In this document: positions 1 to 10,079 of the stretch, one piece after another
Layout: each line of letters opens with the position of its first letter
How positions within the stretch are numbered: the stretch's first letter is position 1
NCBI GenBank assembly: GCA_030544215.1
Contig: JARZZO010000003.1
Span: forward strand, 50,822,045 to 50,886,044
Direction: 5' to 3'
Length of the DNA: 64,000 nt
From: Zantedeschia hybrid cultivar
Taxonomy: Eukaryota > Streptophyta > Magnoliopsida > Alismatales > Araceae
The notes under the pieces: model-generated
Database searches by the model: none
Told to the model about the DNA's origin: nothing
The model's input: the letters and a program-made list of their open reading frames with translations, nothing else
Translations under genes and position numbers: made by a program

Positions 1-1636
1 GTCCCCCACCGCGGCTGCGGACTTCGGGCGAGGGTTCCTCCGTTCGTCTTAGCACTGTGGCGATTTAAGGGGAGTTAGAAATTAGGATGTGATCGCCAGG
101 AGCATTACCTTACGGTCCCTGTGCTCCGCAGGATGGTGAGGATGTGATCGCGTTTTGTGGGAGCGGGAGATGGTGGTTTCCCCTTTTCTTCCTCCGGCCG
201 GCCAGGGGAGGAGAGCTCGGTAGTCTGCGCGCAGAATTTGGTAAGAGCCCCTGAAAAGAGAAGACAGACAAAGAAAAGAAATAGCCCGATTAGAACTGTG
301 ATATGTAGGATCCGTTCGTGCAAACGTAAAAATTAACTAAAATTAGAGGGAGACGCACCGGATGGGTGTTTGGGAGGGAAGGTGACCATATGTTATGGCC
401 ACCCACCTCCCGTTTTTTGTTTGAAACCTCTGGGGGTAAATAGGGATTGCTAAGTCATTCTAGGATGCATGCATGCAGATAAGTACTCGTGTGTAAAAAG
501 TGAAATGATGTGTTGAAGGTAAAAGAGAGTGAAAGAGGGAGAATGTTACGGCATGGACGGAAATTGGAAATGCAATGAAGTGAAAAAGGTGAAAAGTAAA
601 GAGAAGGTTAGGAAGACAAGCCCATTTGGAGTGACGTTCCTCCTGAAACAACCCTCTGACTCTTTGCCCTCTCGACTCCTCAAAGTCGACCCGCTCCGAG
701 AAAGAAACTCCTTCTTAATCCCCTTTCCAACCCCCTTGCTCGAGGGAACCTGGGGGGTTTAAATAGATGAAGGAAAAAATAGGAGAAAATAGGGGTCTAA
801 ATCCCCGTAAATCAACCTTCAGCCAATAGGAAGTGGTCAAGGGTCGGAGGTGGTGCGCGCGGCAGTCGCCGGAGTGGGGAGTGATCGAAGTAGTGGGGAC
901 GTGGGCGGCGAGTAGAGGAGATCGTGGGGAAGACGAGGTCAAGGGGGTGGTTAGGGAGTGGACGGCCAGGCAACTTGCCTTCCAATCTTGTGGTGGAAGG
1001 CAGCCCGGCTGGCCTTCGAAGGGGGTGGAAAGCAAGGGGTGGCCTTCGAAGGGTGGTGGAAGGCAAGGGGTGGCCTTCGAAGGGGGTGGAAGGCGGACTA
1101 GCTGGCCTTCCACGAAAATGTGGTAAAAAGTGAGAAAGGTGAACAAAAGGTGGAAGGCAAGGTGGTTGGCCTTCCAAGGAGGTAGAAGGCAAGGGGTGGC
1201 CTTCGAAGGAGGTGGAAGGCGGACTGGCTGGCCTTCCACGAAAAGGTGGTAAAAAGTGAGAAAGGTGGCCAAAAGGTGGAAAGCAAGGTGGCTGGCCTTC
1301 GAAGGAGGTGGAAGGCAAGGGGTGGCCTTCGAAGGAGGTGGAAGGCAAGGGGGCTGGCCTTCCACGAAAAGGTGGTAAAAAGTGAAAAAGGGTGGCCAAA
1401 AGGGTGGAAGGCAAGGTGGCTGGCCTTCCAAGGGTGTAGAAGCCAAGGGGTGGCCTTCGAAGGGGGTGGAAAGCAGACTGGCTGACCTTCCACGAAAAGG
1501 TGGTGAAAGACGGGGTTTGGTTAATGGGCTTAGTTGCTAGTGGGCTGAGATGGCTAAATGAGGGGATTTTGGTGATGAAGGGCTAATGGTGGATGGGACT
1601 TATGACCAAAAGGGTGGTCCAAAATCGGTGTCTACA
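1..1636 (-). repeat. 3' LTR of element A (partial)
   Basis: Direct repeat of 8180-9801 and related to the LTRs at 11008-12540 and 32931-34174. It ends GGTGTCTACA at 1636, next to a purine-rich stretch on the minus strand (GGAGGGGCATT, 1637-1647) that is a good polypurine tract. Long open frames within it (for example 715-1446, minus) come from the internal array and are not genes. Confidence 0.88.
960..1500. repeat. Dyad array GGAAGGC / GCCTTCC in the LTR of A
   Basis: Tandem imperfect units in which GGAAGGC is followed after usually 10 (sometimes 8) bases by GCCTTCC or GCCTTCG. The same array lies at 9150-9670, 11965-12400 and 33860-34030. Arms are constant and the spacer varies slightly. 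Each unit can form a short hairpin or a two-fold symmetric protein site. Confidence 0.8.
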
Positions 1637-4129
1637 AATGCCCCTCCGGGACACCTGTTTTGCAGTGGAGTGGAACGGAATGATAAATAGGTGTTCCGAA
1701 AATCGAAACTGATTTTGGACCGCCCAGAAATGAATGAGTTATATCCAAAGATGATATGCGAATGCGGCAAATGCATGAAAGCTAGCTATTCGAGTTGCAA
1801 GAGTGGTTTAAGAAAAGGAACAAAGTTCAGTACTAGAGAATCACAGTCTGTGGGACCCTCGGGTGCTGGAACCGCGAGGCCTTGGCGCACCAGAATGTAG
1901 CGATTTGGTCCAAGGGGATCTCGAGCATGAAAGGTGTTGGAGTGTGACTTGAAGAACTCTCGACACAACGGGCGCGCGGTGGACTGGCGCATCATGGGAT
2001 CGCCAAGTGAGAGAATCTTAAGCACACGAATTGAAAAAAGGATAAGGTCTTGCAATTCGAAGAGTTAACAGACGAATAATTGTCAGACTCACAGATCAAC
2101 AATGGATTAATAAGTTATGGTCATTGCCCCTTAGGGCGAGGATGAATGCTTATGCAAATGCATGCTGGTTTAAAATTAACAAATTCCTAATGCAATTCCT
2201 AATGCAAACAGGAGGAGTTTATTGGCCAATCGAATAACTTGGAGAATATAGACTCCTCATTGTTTTGTTTAAAGAGGAACTCAGAGTCTATACGCCCGAA
2301 GTTATTAGCCTCCTGTGTCTTCAATCCTACTTTTTTCAGATCCCCTGCAGCTGCAAGAACGCACATCAGTAAATGTAAATAATCAATGATCCACAATATC
2401 TTAATGGCAAGCTGCAAGGAAGCGAGGGACAAAGGTCCCTGTCGAGTCGAAGCCGGCAAGGAAGATATGGCCATTCTCAAAGTAGAATGCCAATCCGGCT
2501 ACTTTTGGCTTCGACTCGACAGCAAAAGTGTCCACCTTTTGGACAGAATCCTTTTCCTGTATGCACAAAATGAAGGGGAAGCAGTTAGTAGTATCTGTTT
2601 TAGGCCCCTTGCCCAAAATAGAGCAGCTACCTTTTCCCTAGCCTTCGCATAGGGTCAAGGGACCGTGTTACTAACCAGACAAAAGGAAGAATATCGAAAC
2701 TGATGCAAGAAGTAAATATGCAAATGATAGCGGATATTAACAAGTGGAGTGTGTGATGAAAACATGTTTTTGATTCCGCCTGCCTGGTGACTGCCCAAAC
2801 TTAGGCTGGTTGAATGATGAAAGGGAAATGCGCACTCGACTTCCCAGGTATCCTAAGCACGCATATAGATTGATTTGGGCCTCTAGACTCCTCAAACTAA
2901 CCTTGACCGGTTAAGATTCATACTGATGACAATACCGTCATGCCATGCTTAGGCTCCCAGCTGCTTCCGACCACTAAGTTTGCCCAAAAAGTTTTCGAGG
3001 TAAATAATTTGCCCGACCTGGGTCTCTTTCCTCACAATCTAGAAGGTATATGATGGAACACCTTGGAACCCTAACGGTCAACCGCGCGACGCTGACCCGG
3101 AATCAGACGCCGTCGCACCGATTGGTGACGCGCATGCATTGACCTAAGCCCGAAGTTTTCGAGAGTACACATTGAGATTATGGTTAAGAAGTTAGTTCCC
3201 TAGAAACATCGACATTACTCTTCACCCATTTTGGACTCCTGTGATCATGTGAGCATGTGACGATTTTTGAAAAACGAACCATTTTAAAATGATATTCAAT
3301 CTTTAGATAGCTATCTCGTGTCAAACCTTGAGGGAGAAAAAGTGAAGAAATTTTGGAGACAAACTTCACAGGAGGATCGACAAAACCGTTAAAAGGGGGA
3401 GCTGTGACAAAACAGACCCCTTTTGACCTCTTAGATGCCCCTATTTTGACTTTTCAGGCCTTTGGTAGATTTCATGGCCAGGCACGGTCACGACCAGGCT
3501 TTTTTGTATGATTGCTTGAACCCCTTTTCTTTTTTTTTGTATTTCTTTTTGATGCTTTTGACATTTTTCAGGGTTATTTGATATTCCGCCTGCAGGGACA
3601 CTGCCCTCTTCACGTGCTCTGGCCCTTTACATTTCATTTCTGGGCCCTTTTTTTGTTGAGGGATTACATCTATCGGGTTTTTGAGGAACCGCAGTTTGCT
3701 GAGCTCGACCGTTTAAGGGCGTCAACTGTCCTGATCGGTCGAGAGACGAAGAGCAAAGGTTGCATTTGACAGTGCACTAAAGGCTTGGAATTCATTTTAA
3801 ACAAGTTCTCTTTGAAAAACGTGCAGGTGTGTGCATCTCATGATGAGCATAGGGATCTATATGAAAGTAAAGTAGACACGTCCAAGGTTCTGGTGGACCA
3901 AAGTCTTAGCCAAACCTTAATGTCAACCCAATCTATCATGCAACTAGACCTAGACAGGGGATTACATGGCAGTCACCAGACAGTTGGATTTTCATTAAAG
4001 TATACACACATTTACAAATATTTTTGATGCTTTTTGGATATTCGACTTTTTTGGAGATTTTGAAATTTTTGATTTTTGATTTTAATTTTTAATTTTTATT
4101 TTTATTTTTATTTTTTTGCATTTAAAGAG
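1637..4129. other. 3' non-coding interior of element A (replaces pol)
   Basis: About 2.5 kb between the 3' LTR and the end of protease-region homology. I recognise no protein in any frame. It holds a strong foldback at 2439-2522 and a very T-rich stretch at about 4020-4120. By position this is where pol should be, so it replaced or outlasted pol. Confidence 0.6.
2439..2522. other. Perfect 16-bp inverted repeat (84-nt foldback)
   Basis: Arm CTGTCGAGTCGAAGCC (2439-2454) is exactly complementary to GGCTTCGACTCGACAG (2507-2522). The 52-base interior has further pairing (GGCCATTCT with AGAATGCC read as its partner). It lies in the non-coding 3' interior of element A. Confidence 0.8.
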
Positions 4130-5396
4130 TAAAAGAGAAATATTTTTCAAATATTTACACTTATTTGCTAACTCTTGAACTAGAAACAAAAGAACTTACT
4201 TACCTCTACAACTTGTAGATAAGGAGGAGGCTATCCAATCCCCAAGCGATTATGCACAAGACTCGAGGGTGAGTCAAACATGTTGCAAAGGTGGGTCCTT
4301 GAGACACAGACCCAATGATGGCAGAATTGCCCCAGTATGTTGGCTCCTCATGGAAGTGAGACTTTTCCTCTTTTTAGGGGTCGTAGTCTCCAATCATAAA
4401 ACATTCAGGGGAATGTGCTACAACCGGTGATAGAAACCTGAGAAGGGAAAGTGTGTGAAATAGTAAGGGAATGAGAGCGGTGGGTACCTGTTCATCCCTC
4501 ACTAAGGAGGCTCCTTCTCGTCGAGTGGTTGGTTCATAGAACAGCAGCTGTGTACCGAAATCTTCTGCCTCTTCTCTTTGAGCTTCATTGATCAACTCAT
4601 CCTCAAGATAGTGTATCTTGAGTACCCCTTGACTTTCCTTCACAAAGTGATCCAAGAGACTCCATTTTCTTGATCATTCAGTTGGTTTGGTTAGTATGTA
4701 ACCCAATTTGAATCCTCCAATGGTCGGATTTTCAAAGATAGGTTCTTGAATTCCCTGCTCTTCTTTGTCTAACCCAGATCCCGAACTATACCCCATTTTG
4801 TCCATAAGCTTCCAACCTATGCTAGGCTGGGACTTGTCCTGAGAGTCAACCAATGAAAGGATGGGCTCTGCCCCTTTTCCAGGAATGATCATGGATGGAA
4901 TTTGTTCAGTCGAGACTAAATCCAAAGGCTCAAGATAGGGGGTACCCTTCATTTTGACAATCTTCCCCTTGTATGGGAATTTATAGCACTGATGATTAGT
5001 GGAGGGCACTCCCAGGGTCTGGTCCATCCAAGGCCTTCCCAAAATGGCGTTGTATATGGGCTTGACATCAAGGATGTAGAATTCAAAGATCAAGGCCACT
5101 GGGCCAATTTCCAGGTTCCCATTTGAGACCATCATGGAAGTAGACTCAATCTTCTCTGGATCAATCCCTACTTTCTTGGGGGTCTTGAGTGGACAAACAT
5201 TGATTGATGCCCCAGTATCCAACAGGATGGAGTCCAATGAGTGACCCTTGAGTGTTGGGGTCAAGCATGAGGGAAGGGATTGGCATTCAGGGGGAGCCAG
5301 ATCCTTATCTGTGAAAAATATGGTAGGTGTCTGGGTGACTGAGAGAATGGCATTGGTGACCCCCCTGATAGGAAGATCTTCATTGAGTGTAATGCG
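4130..5396 (-). pseudogene. Protease with G-patch segment, element A
   Basis: The minus-strand reading continues gag in the same frame. The aspartic protease active site LLDTGASINVCP is clear, followed by AILGRPWM, typical of gypsy proteases. Downstream, LMDKMGYSSGSGLDKEEQGI matches the glycine-rich G-patch pattern seen after some retroelement proteases. The frame stops at 4674-4676 (TGA), after which homology to B continues (LDHFVKESQGV and so on) to about 4130 and then ends before reverse transcriptase. The role would be polyprotein cleavage. A nonsense codon (5397-5399) separates it from gag. Confidence 0.75.
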
Positions 5397-7301
5397 CTAG
5401 AGGAACTTGAACAATGTCTCCTTGTGTGTAGGAGATCTCCCAATCAACTCTAGGACTGGCATCTTAGCAGGAGTTTTCCCTAGATGCTGTAGGATGTCAT
5501 ACTTAGACAGATCTGAATCCTCTTGAGAGTCCAAGGGTTGACTTGTTGGGGGAATGATGCGATTTCCCAGTGTAACACCAATCGGACTGGGGTCTACTTC
5601 TTGATCTGATTTTAGTGGTTGAACTGGTGGTGAATTTATCAGGCAGAATTGGGTTACCGGACCTGGCTTTGGTGTTGGACACAAGATGGATGGAGGAGGT
5701 TCTCTGATTGAAATTGATGGAACTTGGACCAGAGTAACTGGGTTGATGGCTGTTGGTTGTTCCCTAGGTCGTATCAAGACCAAAGGTTTGTCTTGGATGA
5801 TAGTGGAGACTCGTTGCAACGGCTCTCTAGGTTTGGTCGTCCTAGTAGGGCACTCACGCCATATCCCAACCTCTTCATACTCCCAGTACTGTCCTCTATG
5901 ATCGACATTTGGTTCCAAATTTTTGTCAAGGGTGCTCACCCTTTCTAGAGGGCTAGATGGATCTTGAGTTACCTGATGAGAGGGCGGAGGACCCTTGACT
6001 TCCAAAGTTTCAGCAGCCTCTTCCATGTGCCCCCAATTGATCTTGGCACTGGAGAAAGGGGGAACTGCTGGATATGGTTTCTGATTGGATTGGTTGTCTG
6101 ATCTGAACATAGGACTGGGTGACCTAAAGGGTTGCCCCAAGGTACTCACCTGTTCATTGACTGTCACCCCCTCTATTGGTGGAGTTTGTGGAGTCCTCTT
6201 ATTTCTGTTCTGATTTTCAAAGAAGGATGGCAAAGTGGAACTCCAAATCTGTGATTGAACTACCCGAGCTCGATTATAAAGTTGTGCGAATGTGTGAAAT
6301 TCGCTCAGCATGAGAATAGACCTAAGCTGCGGGGTAGCGTTATTGACCAACATGGTGATAGCTTGAGATTCGGGGATTGCCACTTCCGCCCTAGAAGCCA
6401 TTACCCTCCACCTGTTGGCAAAATATGTGAACTCCTCTTCAGGCTTCATCTTCTCCATCACAAGATCAAACAAGGTGGGAGGCATGGTTGTCATGTGACT
6501 AAACTGAGTGATGAATTTTTCAGAGACCATATCAAAATTGATTAGGTCTGTGGCGGGCAAGGAAGAAAATCATCTTATGGCCTCACCTTCTAAGGATTTT
6601 TGGAACAGATGGACAAGGAGGACTCTGTCGTAGAGCCATTGATGGGAATCCATGAGGAAACCTGACAGGTGATCATGAGGATCAGAGGTGCCATCATATT
6701 TTCTGTACTCGGGGGTTTTGAATCCTAGTGGAAAGTAGGCCGGAGGGAGCTTACAATAGCTCGAGAGAGAGTGTGATTGTTTCAGGGTAAGTTTCTCGGC
6801 CATGAGCTTACGCACACAGGTTTCAACCTCACTTTTGTAAATGAATTCTTTCTGCTCGGGAGAAGGTGTAGTTGGAGAGACTGGAATCGGCATGACAGGT
6901 GGAGCAACTGGAGTAGGAGTTGGATGGTTGATGCGAGTCTGAGCTCTGTTGGAAGATCCTTGGAGGTGAGTTCTCCGAGGAGTGGCATCTTGAGTTTTGC
7001 CACAGGAGGCCCACTGGATGAGTTGATCAGGGGTGTACCGTGATAACACGGCAGTAAGTTCCGGATCCTCCCTTGGGTTTTGGAAGTTTCTGTTGGAGAT
7101 TACAGGGTCACTTTCTGAAGAGGAAGATTCATCCAAGTATCTTGCCTTAAGTTCCTCTCTAGGTGTTTGGATCATGCCCACAAATGTTGGTTGTAGATCC
7201 TCTTCAATCTCAAACAGAGGGTTGTGTGTGACATTGTTACCAAACTCATACATGTCATCATACACAGTGTTAACATACATTTGGTTCATTATGAAATACA
7301 A
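5397..7301 (-). pseudogene. gag of element A
   Basis: Starts MYFIMNQMYVNTVYDDMYEF near 7301. It contains the retrotransposon gag core around YRKYDGTSDPHDHLSGF and FANRWRVMASRAEV, which would build the virus-like particle. One in-frame TGA at 6570-6572 replaces a tryptophan codon kept in element B (LRWFSS in B). A second stop, TAG at 5397-5399, lies at the gag/protease boundary. Relative to B, about 60-70 residues covering the YHRxPGH...C zinc-knuckle-like segment are missing without shifting the frame. Apart from the two stops the frame is open for about 1.9 kb, so decay is mild. Confidence 0.8.
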
Positions 7302-8179
7302 ATCCTAAGAGATTTTATATTTCACTTAGAAGGTTAACAGTGTATCATGAGAATTGGTTTCTAACAAATCAAGTTCAAACCCTTAACGACCTTGGAATTT
7401 TTCTTTCAAAACATGTTCCACCAAGGTTTAATTAGGTGTCTTTAAATTTTGAAATGATTCTCTCAGTGACACCTATAGGTGGGTGATTGTGAATGGAAGG
7501 GTTTAATTAATCTCTCACACAGACCCAAGGTTCCTAGGGGGGTGGTTTCAGGTACAACCTGCTCGGCGGCCAAGTGGGAATCCCTGGCTCGCGGAGACTG
7601 ACGGAGGTTCCCAACAGAATAAGACTAGTCGCACCCGAGTGGGAATCCTCAGGTGGAGAGTCAGATCCTGCGGGAGAGGTAACTAGAAGTGTGATGCCGG
7701 CTCTTCCTTAAAACCCCCGCGGAGAACACCAAAAAAAAAAACCAAAAAGTTAACAAACAGCAGGTCAGAACATCTAACAATTCAACATAGCAGGTAGCAG
7801 CACATCATACATGAACAGAAGTAGCGAGCAGAGAGGTCGACGGCCAGCGGTTGGCCGTCCAAGGGGTCGGACGGCCAGGTGCTAGCCGTCCAAGGGGATG
7901 TCGACGGCCAGGGCCTGGCCGTCCAACGGGTCGGACGGCCAGGTGCTAGCCGTCCAGTGGGAGGTCGACGGCCAGGGGCTGGCCGTCCAATGGTGCTGTC
8001 AACGGCCAACTACTGGCCGTCCAAGGGGTCCGGCGGCCAAATGCTGGCCGTCCAAGGGACTCAACGGCCAGGGGCTGGCCGTCCAGAGATGATGCCGAGT
8101 TCAGGACCCTTACCTTCTTTTCCTTTGATCGCAACGCGTGCAGCGGGCTACAAGGGTCCCACCGTGATCGCCAGAGGGC
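7302..8179 (-). other. 5' leader of element A
   Basis: Non-coding stretch between gag and the 5' LTR, homologous to 32111-32930 of element B. Read on the minus strand, the LTR is followed by GCCCTC and then TGGCGATCACGGTGGGAC. This occupies the primer-site position and resembles the TGGCGAC-type motif of Tat-like elements, but I could not match it to a plant tRNA end. A dyad array fills 7836-8092. Confidence 0.6.
7836..8092. repeat. Dyad array GACGGCCA-N5-TGGCCGTC in the leader of A
   Basis: Eight imperfect units, each with GACGGC and GCCGTC separated by exactly 9 bases (or 8-base arms around 5 bases). The equivalent array in B at 32640-32850 has different spacers, each one base longer (10). 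Constant arms and fixed length with variable centre argue against simple tandem slippage. Confidence 0.8.
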
Positions 8180-9801
8180 TGTAGGCGCCCGGAACGTCCC
8201 CCGCCGCGGCTGCGGGCTTCGGGCGAGGGTTCCTCCGTTCGTCTTAGCACTGTGGCGATTTAAGGGGGGGGTTAGAAATTAGGATGTGATCGCTAAGAGC
8301 ATTACCTTACGGTCCCTGTGCTCCGCAGGATGGTGAGCATGTGATCACGTTCTGGGGAGCGGGAGATGGTGGTTTCCCCTTCTCTTCCTCCGGCCGGCCA
8401 GGGGAGGAGAGCTCGGTAGTCCGCGCGCAGAATCTGGTAAGAGCCCCTGAAAAGAGAAGACAGACAAAGAAAAGAAATAGCCCGATTAGAACTGTGATAT
8501 GTAGGATCCGTTCGTGCAAACGTAAATATTAACTAAAATTAGAGGGAGACGCACCGGATGGGTGTTTGGGAGGGAAGGTGACCATATGTTATGGCCACCC
8601 ACCTCCCGTTTTTTGTTTGAAACCTCTGGGGGTAAATAGGGATTGCTAAGTCATTCTAGGATGCATGCATGCAGATAAGTGCTCGTGTGTGAAAAGTGAA
8701 ATGATGTGTTGAAGGTAAAAGAGAGTGAAAGAGGGAGAATGTTACGGCATGGACGGAAATTGGAAATGCAATGAAGTGAAAAAGGTGAAAAGTAAAGAGA
8801 AGGTTAGGAAGACAAGCCCATTTGGAGTGACGTTCCTCCTTAAACAACCCTCTGACTCTTTGCCCGCTCGACTCCTCAAAGCCGACCCGCTCCGAGAAAG
8901 AAACTCCTTCTTAATCCCCTTTCCAACCCCCTTGCTCGAGGGAACCTGGGGGGTTTAAATAGATGAAGGAAAAAATAGGAGAAAATAGGGGTCTAAATCC
9001 CCGTAAATCAACCTTCAGCCAATAGGAAGTGGTCAAGGGTCGGAGGTGGTGCGCGCGGCAGTCGCCGGAGTGGGGAGTGATCGGAGTAGTGGGGACGTGG
9101 GCGGCGAGTAGAGGAGATCGTGGGGAAGATGAGGTCAAGGGGGTGGTTAGGGAGTGGACGGCCAGGCAACTTGCCTTCCAATCTTGTGGTGGAATGTGGC
9201 CCGGCTGGCCTTCGAAGGGGGTGGAAGGCAAGGGGTGGCCTTCGAAGGGGGTGGAAGGCGGACTGGCTGGCCTTCCACGAAAATGTGGTAAAAAGTGAGG
9301 AAGGTGGCCAAAAGGTGGAAGGTAAGGTGGTTGGCCTTCCAAGGAGGTAGAAGGCAAGGGGTGGCCTTCCAAGGAGGTGGAAGGCGGACTGGCTGGCCTT
9401 CCACGAAAATGTGGTAAAAAGTGAGAATGGTGGCCAAAAGGTGGAAGGCAAGGTGGCTGGCCTTCGAAGGAGGTGGAAGGCAAGGGGTGGCCTTCGAAGG
9501 AGGTGGAAGGCAAGGGGGCTGGCCTTCCACGAAAAGGTGGTAAAAAGTAAAAAAGGGTGGCCAAAAGGGTGGAAGGCAAGGTGGCTGGCCTTCCAAGGGT
9601 GTAGAAGCCAAGGGGTGGCCTTCGAAGGGGGTGGAAGGCGGACTGGCTGGCCTTCCACGAAAAGGTGGTGAAAGACGGGGTTTGGTTAATTGGCTTAGTT
9701 ACTAGTGGGCTGAGATGGCTAAATGAGGGGATTTTTGTGATGAAGGGCTAATGGTGGATGGGACTTATGACCAAAAAGGTGGTCCAAAATCGGTGTTTAC
9801 A
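8180..9801 (-). repeat. 5' LTR of element A
   Basis: Begins TGTAGGCGCC and ends GGTGTTTACA on the plus strand. Near-identical to 1-1636 apart from array copy number and scattered substitutions. The outer flank is CCACC. Confidence 0.88.
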
Positions 9802-10010
9802 CCACCAAGCTCAGGATTGTGGGTGATAGTCAACTAATTCTTCGCCATGTGCTCACCAAGTACCGAACTCTTGATCCTAAACTCAAGTTTTATCAAGAAC
9901 TCACTTCTGCTTATGCCAAGCTTTTCACTAGATTGATCTTTGTCCATGTTCCTCGAAATTTGAACATTCTTGCCGACTCTCTAGCTTGTAAATGCGCTCG
10001 TCTGCCCTCG
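9802..10010 (+). pseudogene. Second RNase H (aRNH) fragment of a gypsy element
   Basis: Plus-strand reading KLRIVGDSQLILRH...DPKLKFYQELTSAYAKLF...FVHVPRNLNILADSLA matches the second, archaeal-type RNase H of Tat-lineage elements; the same domain is at about 24600-25060 in element B. The N-terminal part is missing because element A inserted immediately to the left. It is a remnant of an older, oppositely oriented element. Confidence 0.75.
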
Positions 10011-10079
10011 ATCCACTCTAGCGCTCGTGCTCCACTACTGAAAGTCGACCTTGGAGGCGCTAAACCTCCGCCATCAGCT

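Larger units (their letters stand above)
1..9801 (-). mobile_element. Element A: Tat-like Ty3/gypsy LTR retrotransposon without polymerase (left LTR cut by window edge)
   Basis: Two long direct repeats (1-1636 and 8180-9801) flank about 6.5 kb whose only coding content, on the minus strand, is gag followed by an aspartic protease with a G-patch segment. The right copy is therefore the 5' LTR. LTRs read TGTAG...CTACA (right copy TTACA). Comparison with the right LTR suggests the window starts 15 bases inside the left one. Reverse transcriptase, RNase H and integrase, present in related element B, are absent; homology to B stops near 4130. The right flank is an RNase H fragment of another gypsy element; the left flank is outside the window, so no target duplication can be checked. 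Confidence 0.85.

Noticed and set aside
715..1493. Long overlapping open frames with FEGQPPCLPPF-like repeats, on both strands
   Set aside because: They are translations of the GGAAGGC dyad array in the LTR of A; frames are open in several registers at once and the same array recurs in every family LTR.
7836..8092. CRISPR-like array (constant words, variable spacers)
   Set aside because: Units are palindromic with 5-9 base spacers inside a plant retrotransposon leader; no cas genes and a eukaryotic context.
8154..8179. Primer site of A assigned to a particular tRNA
   Set aside because: TGGCGATCACGGTGGGAC does not match any plant tRNA 3' end I can recall, so no tRNA is named.
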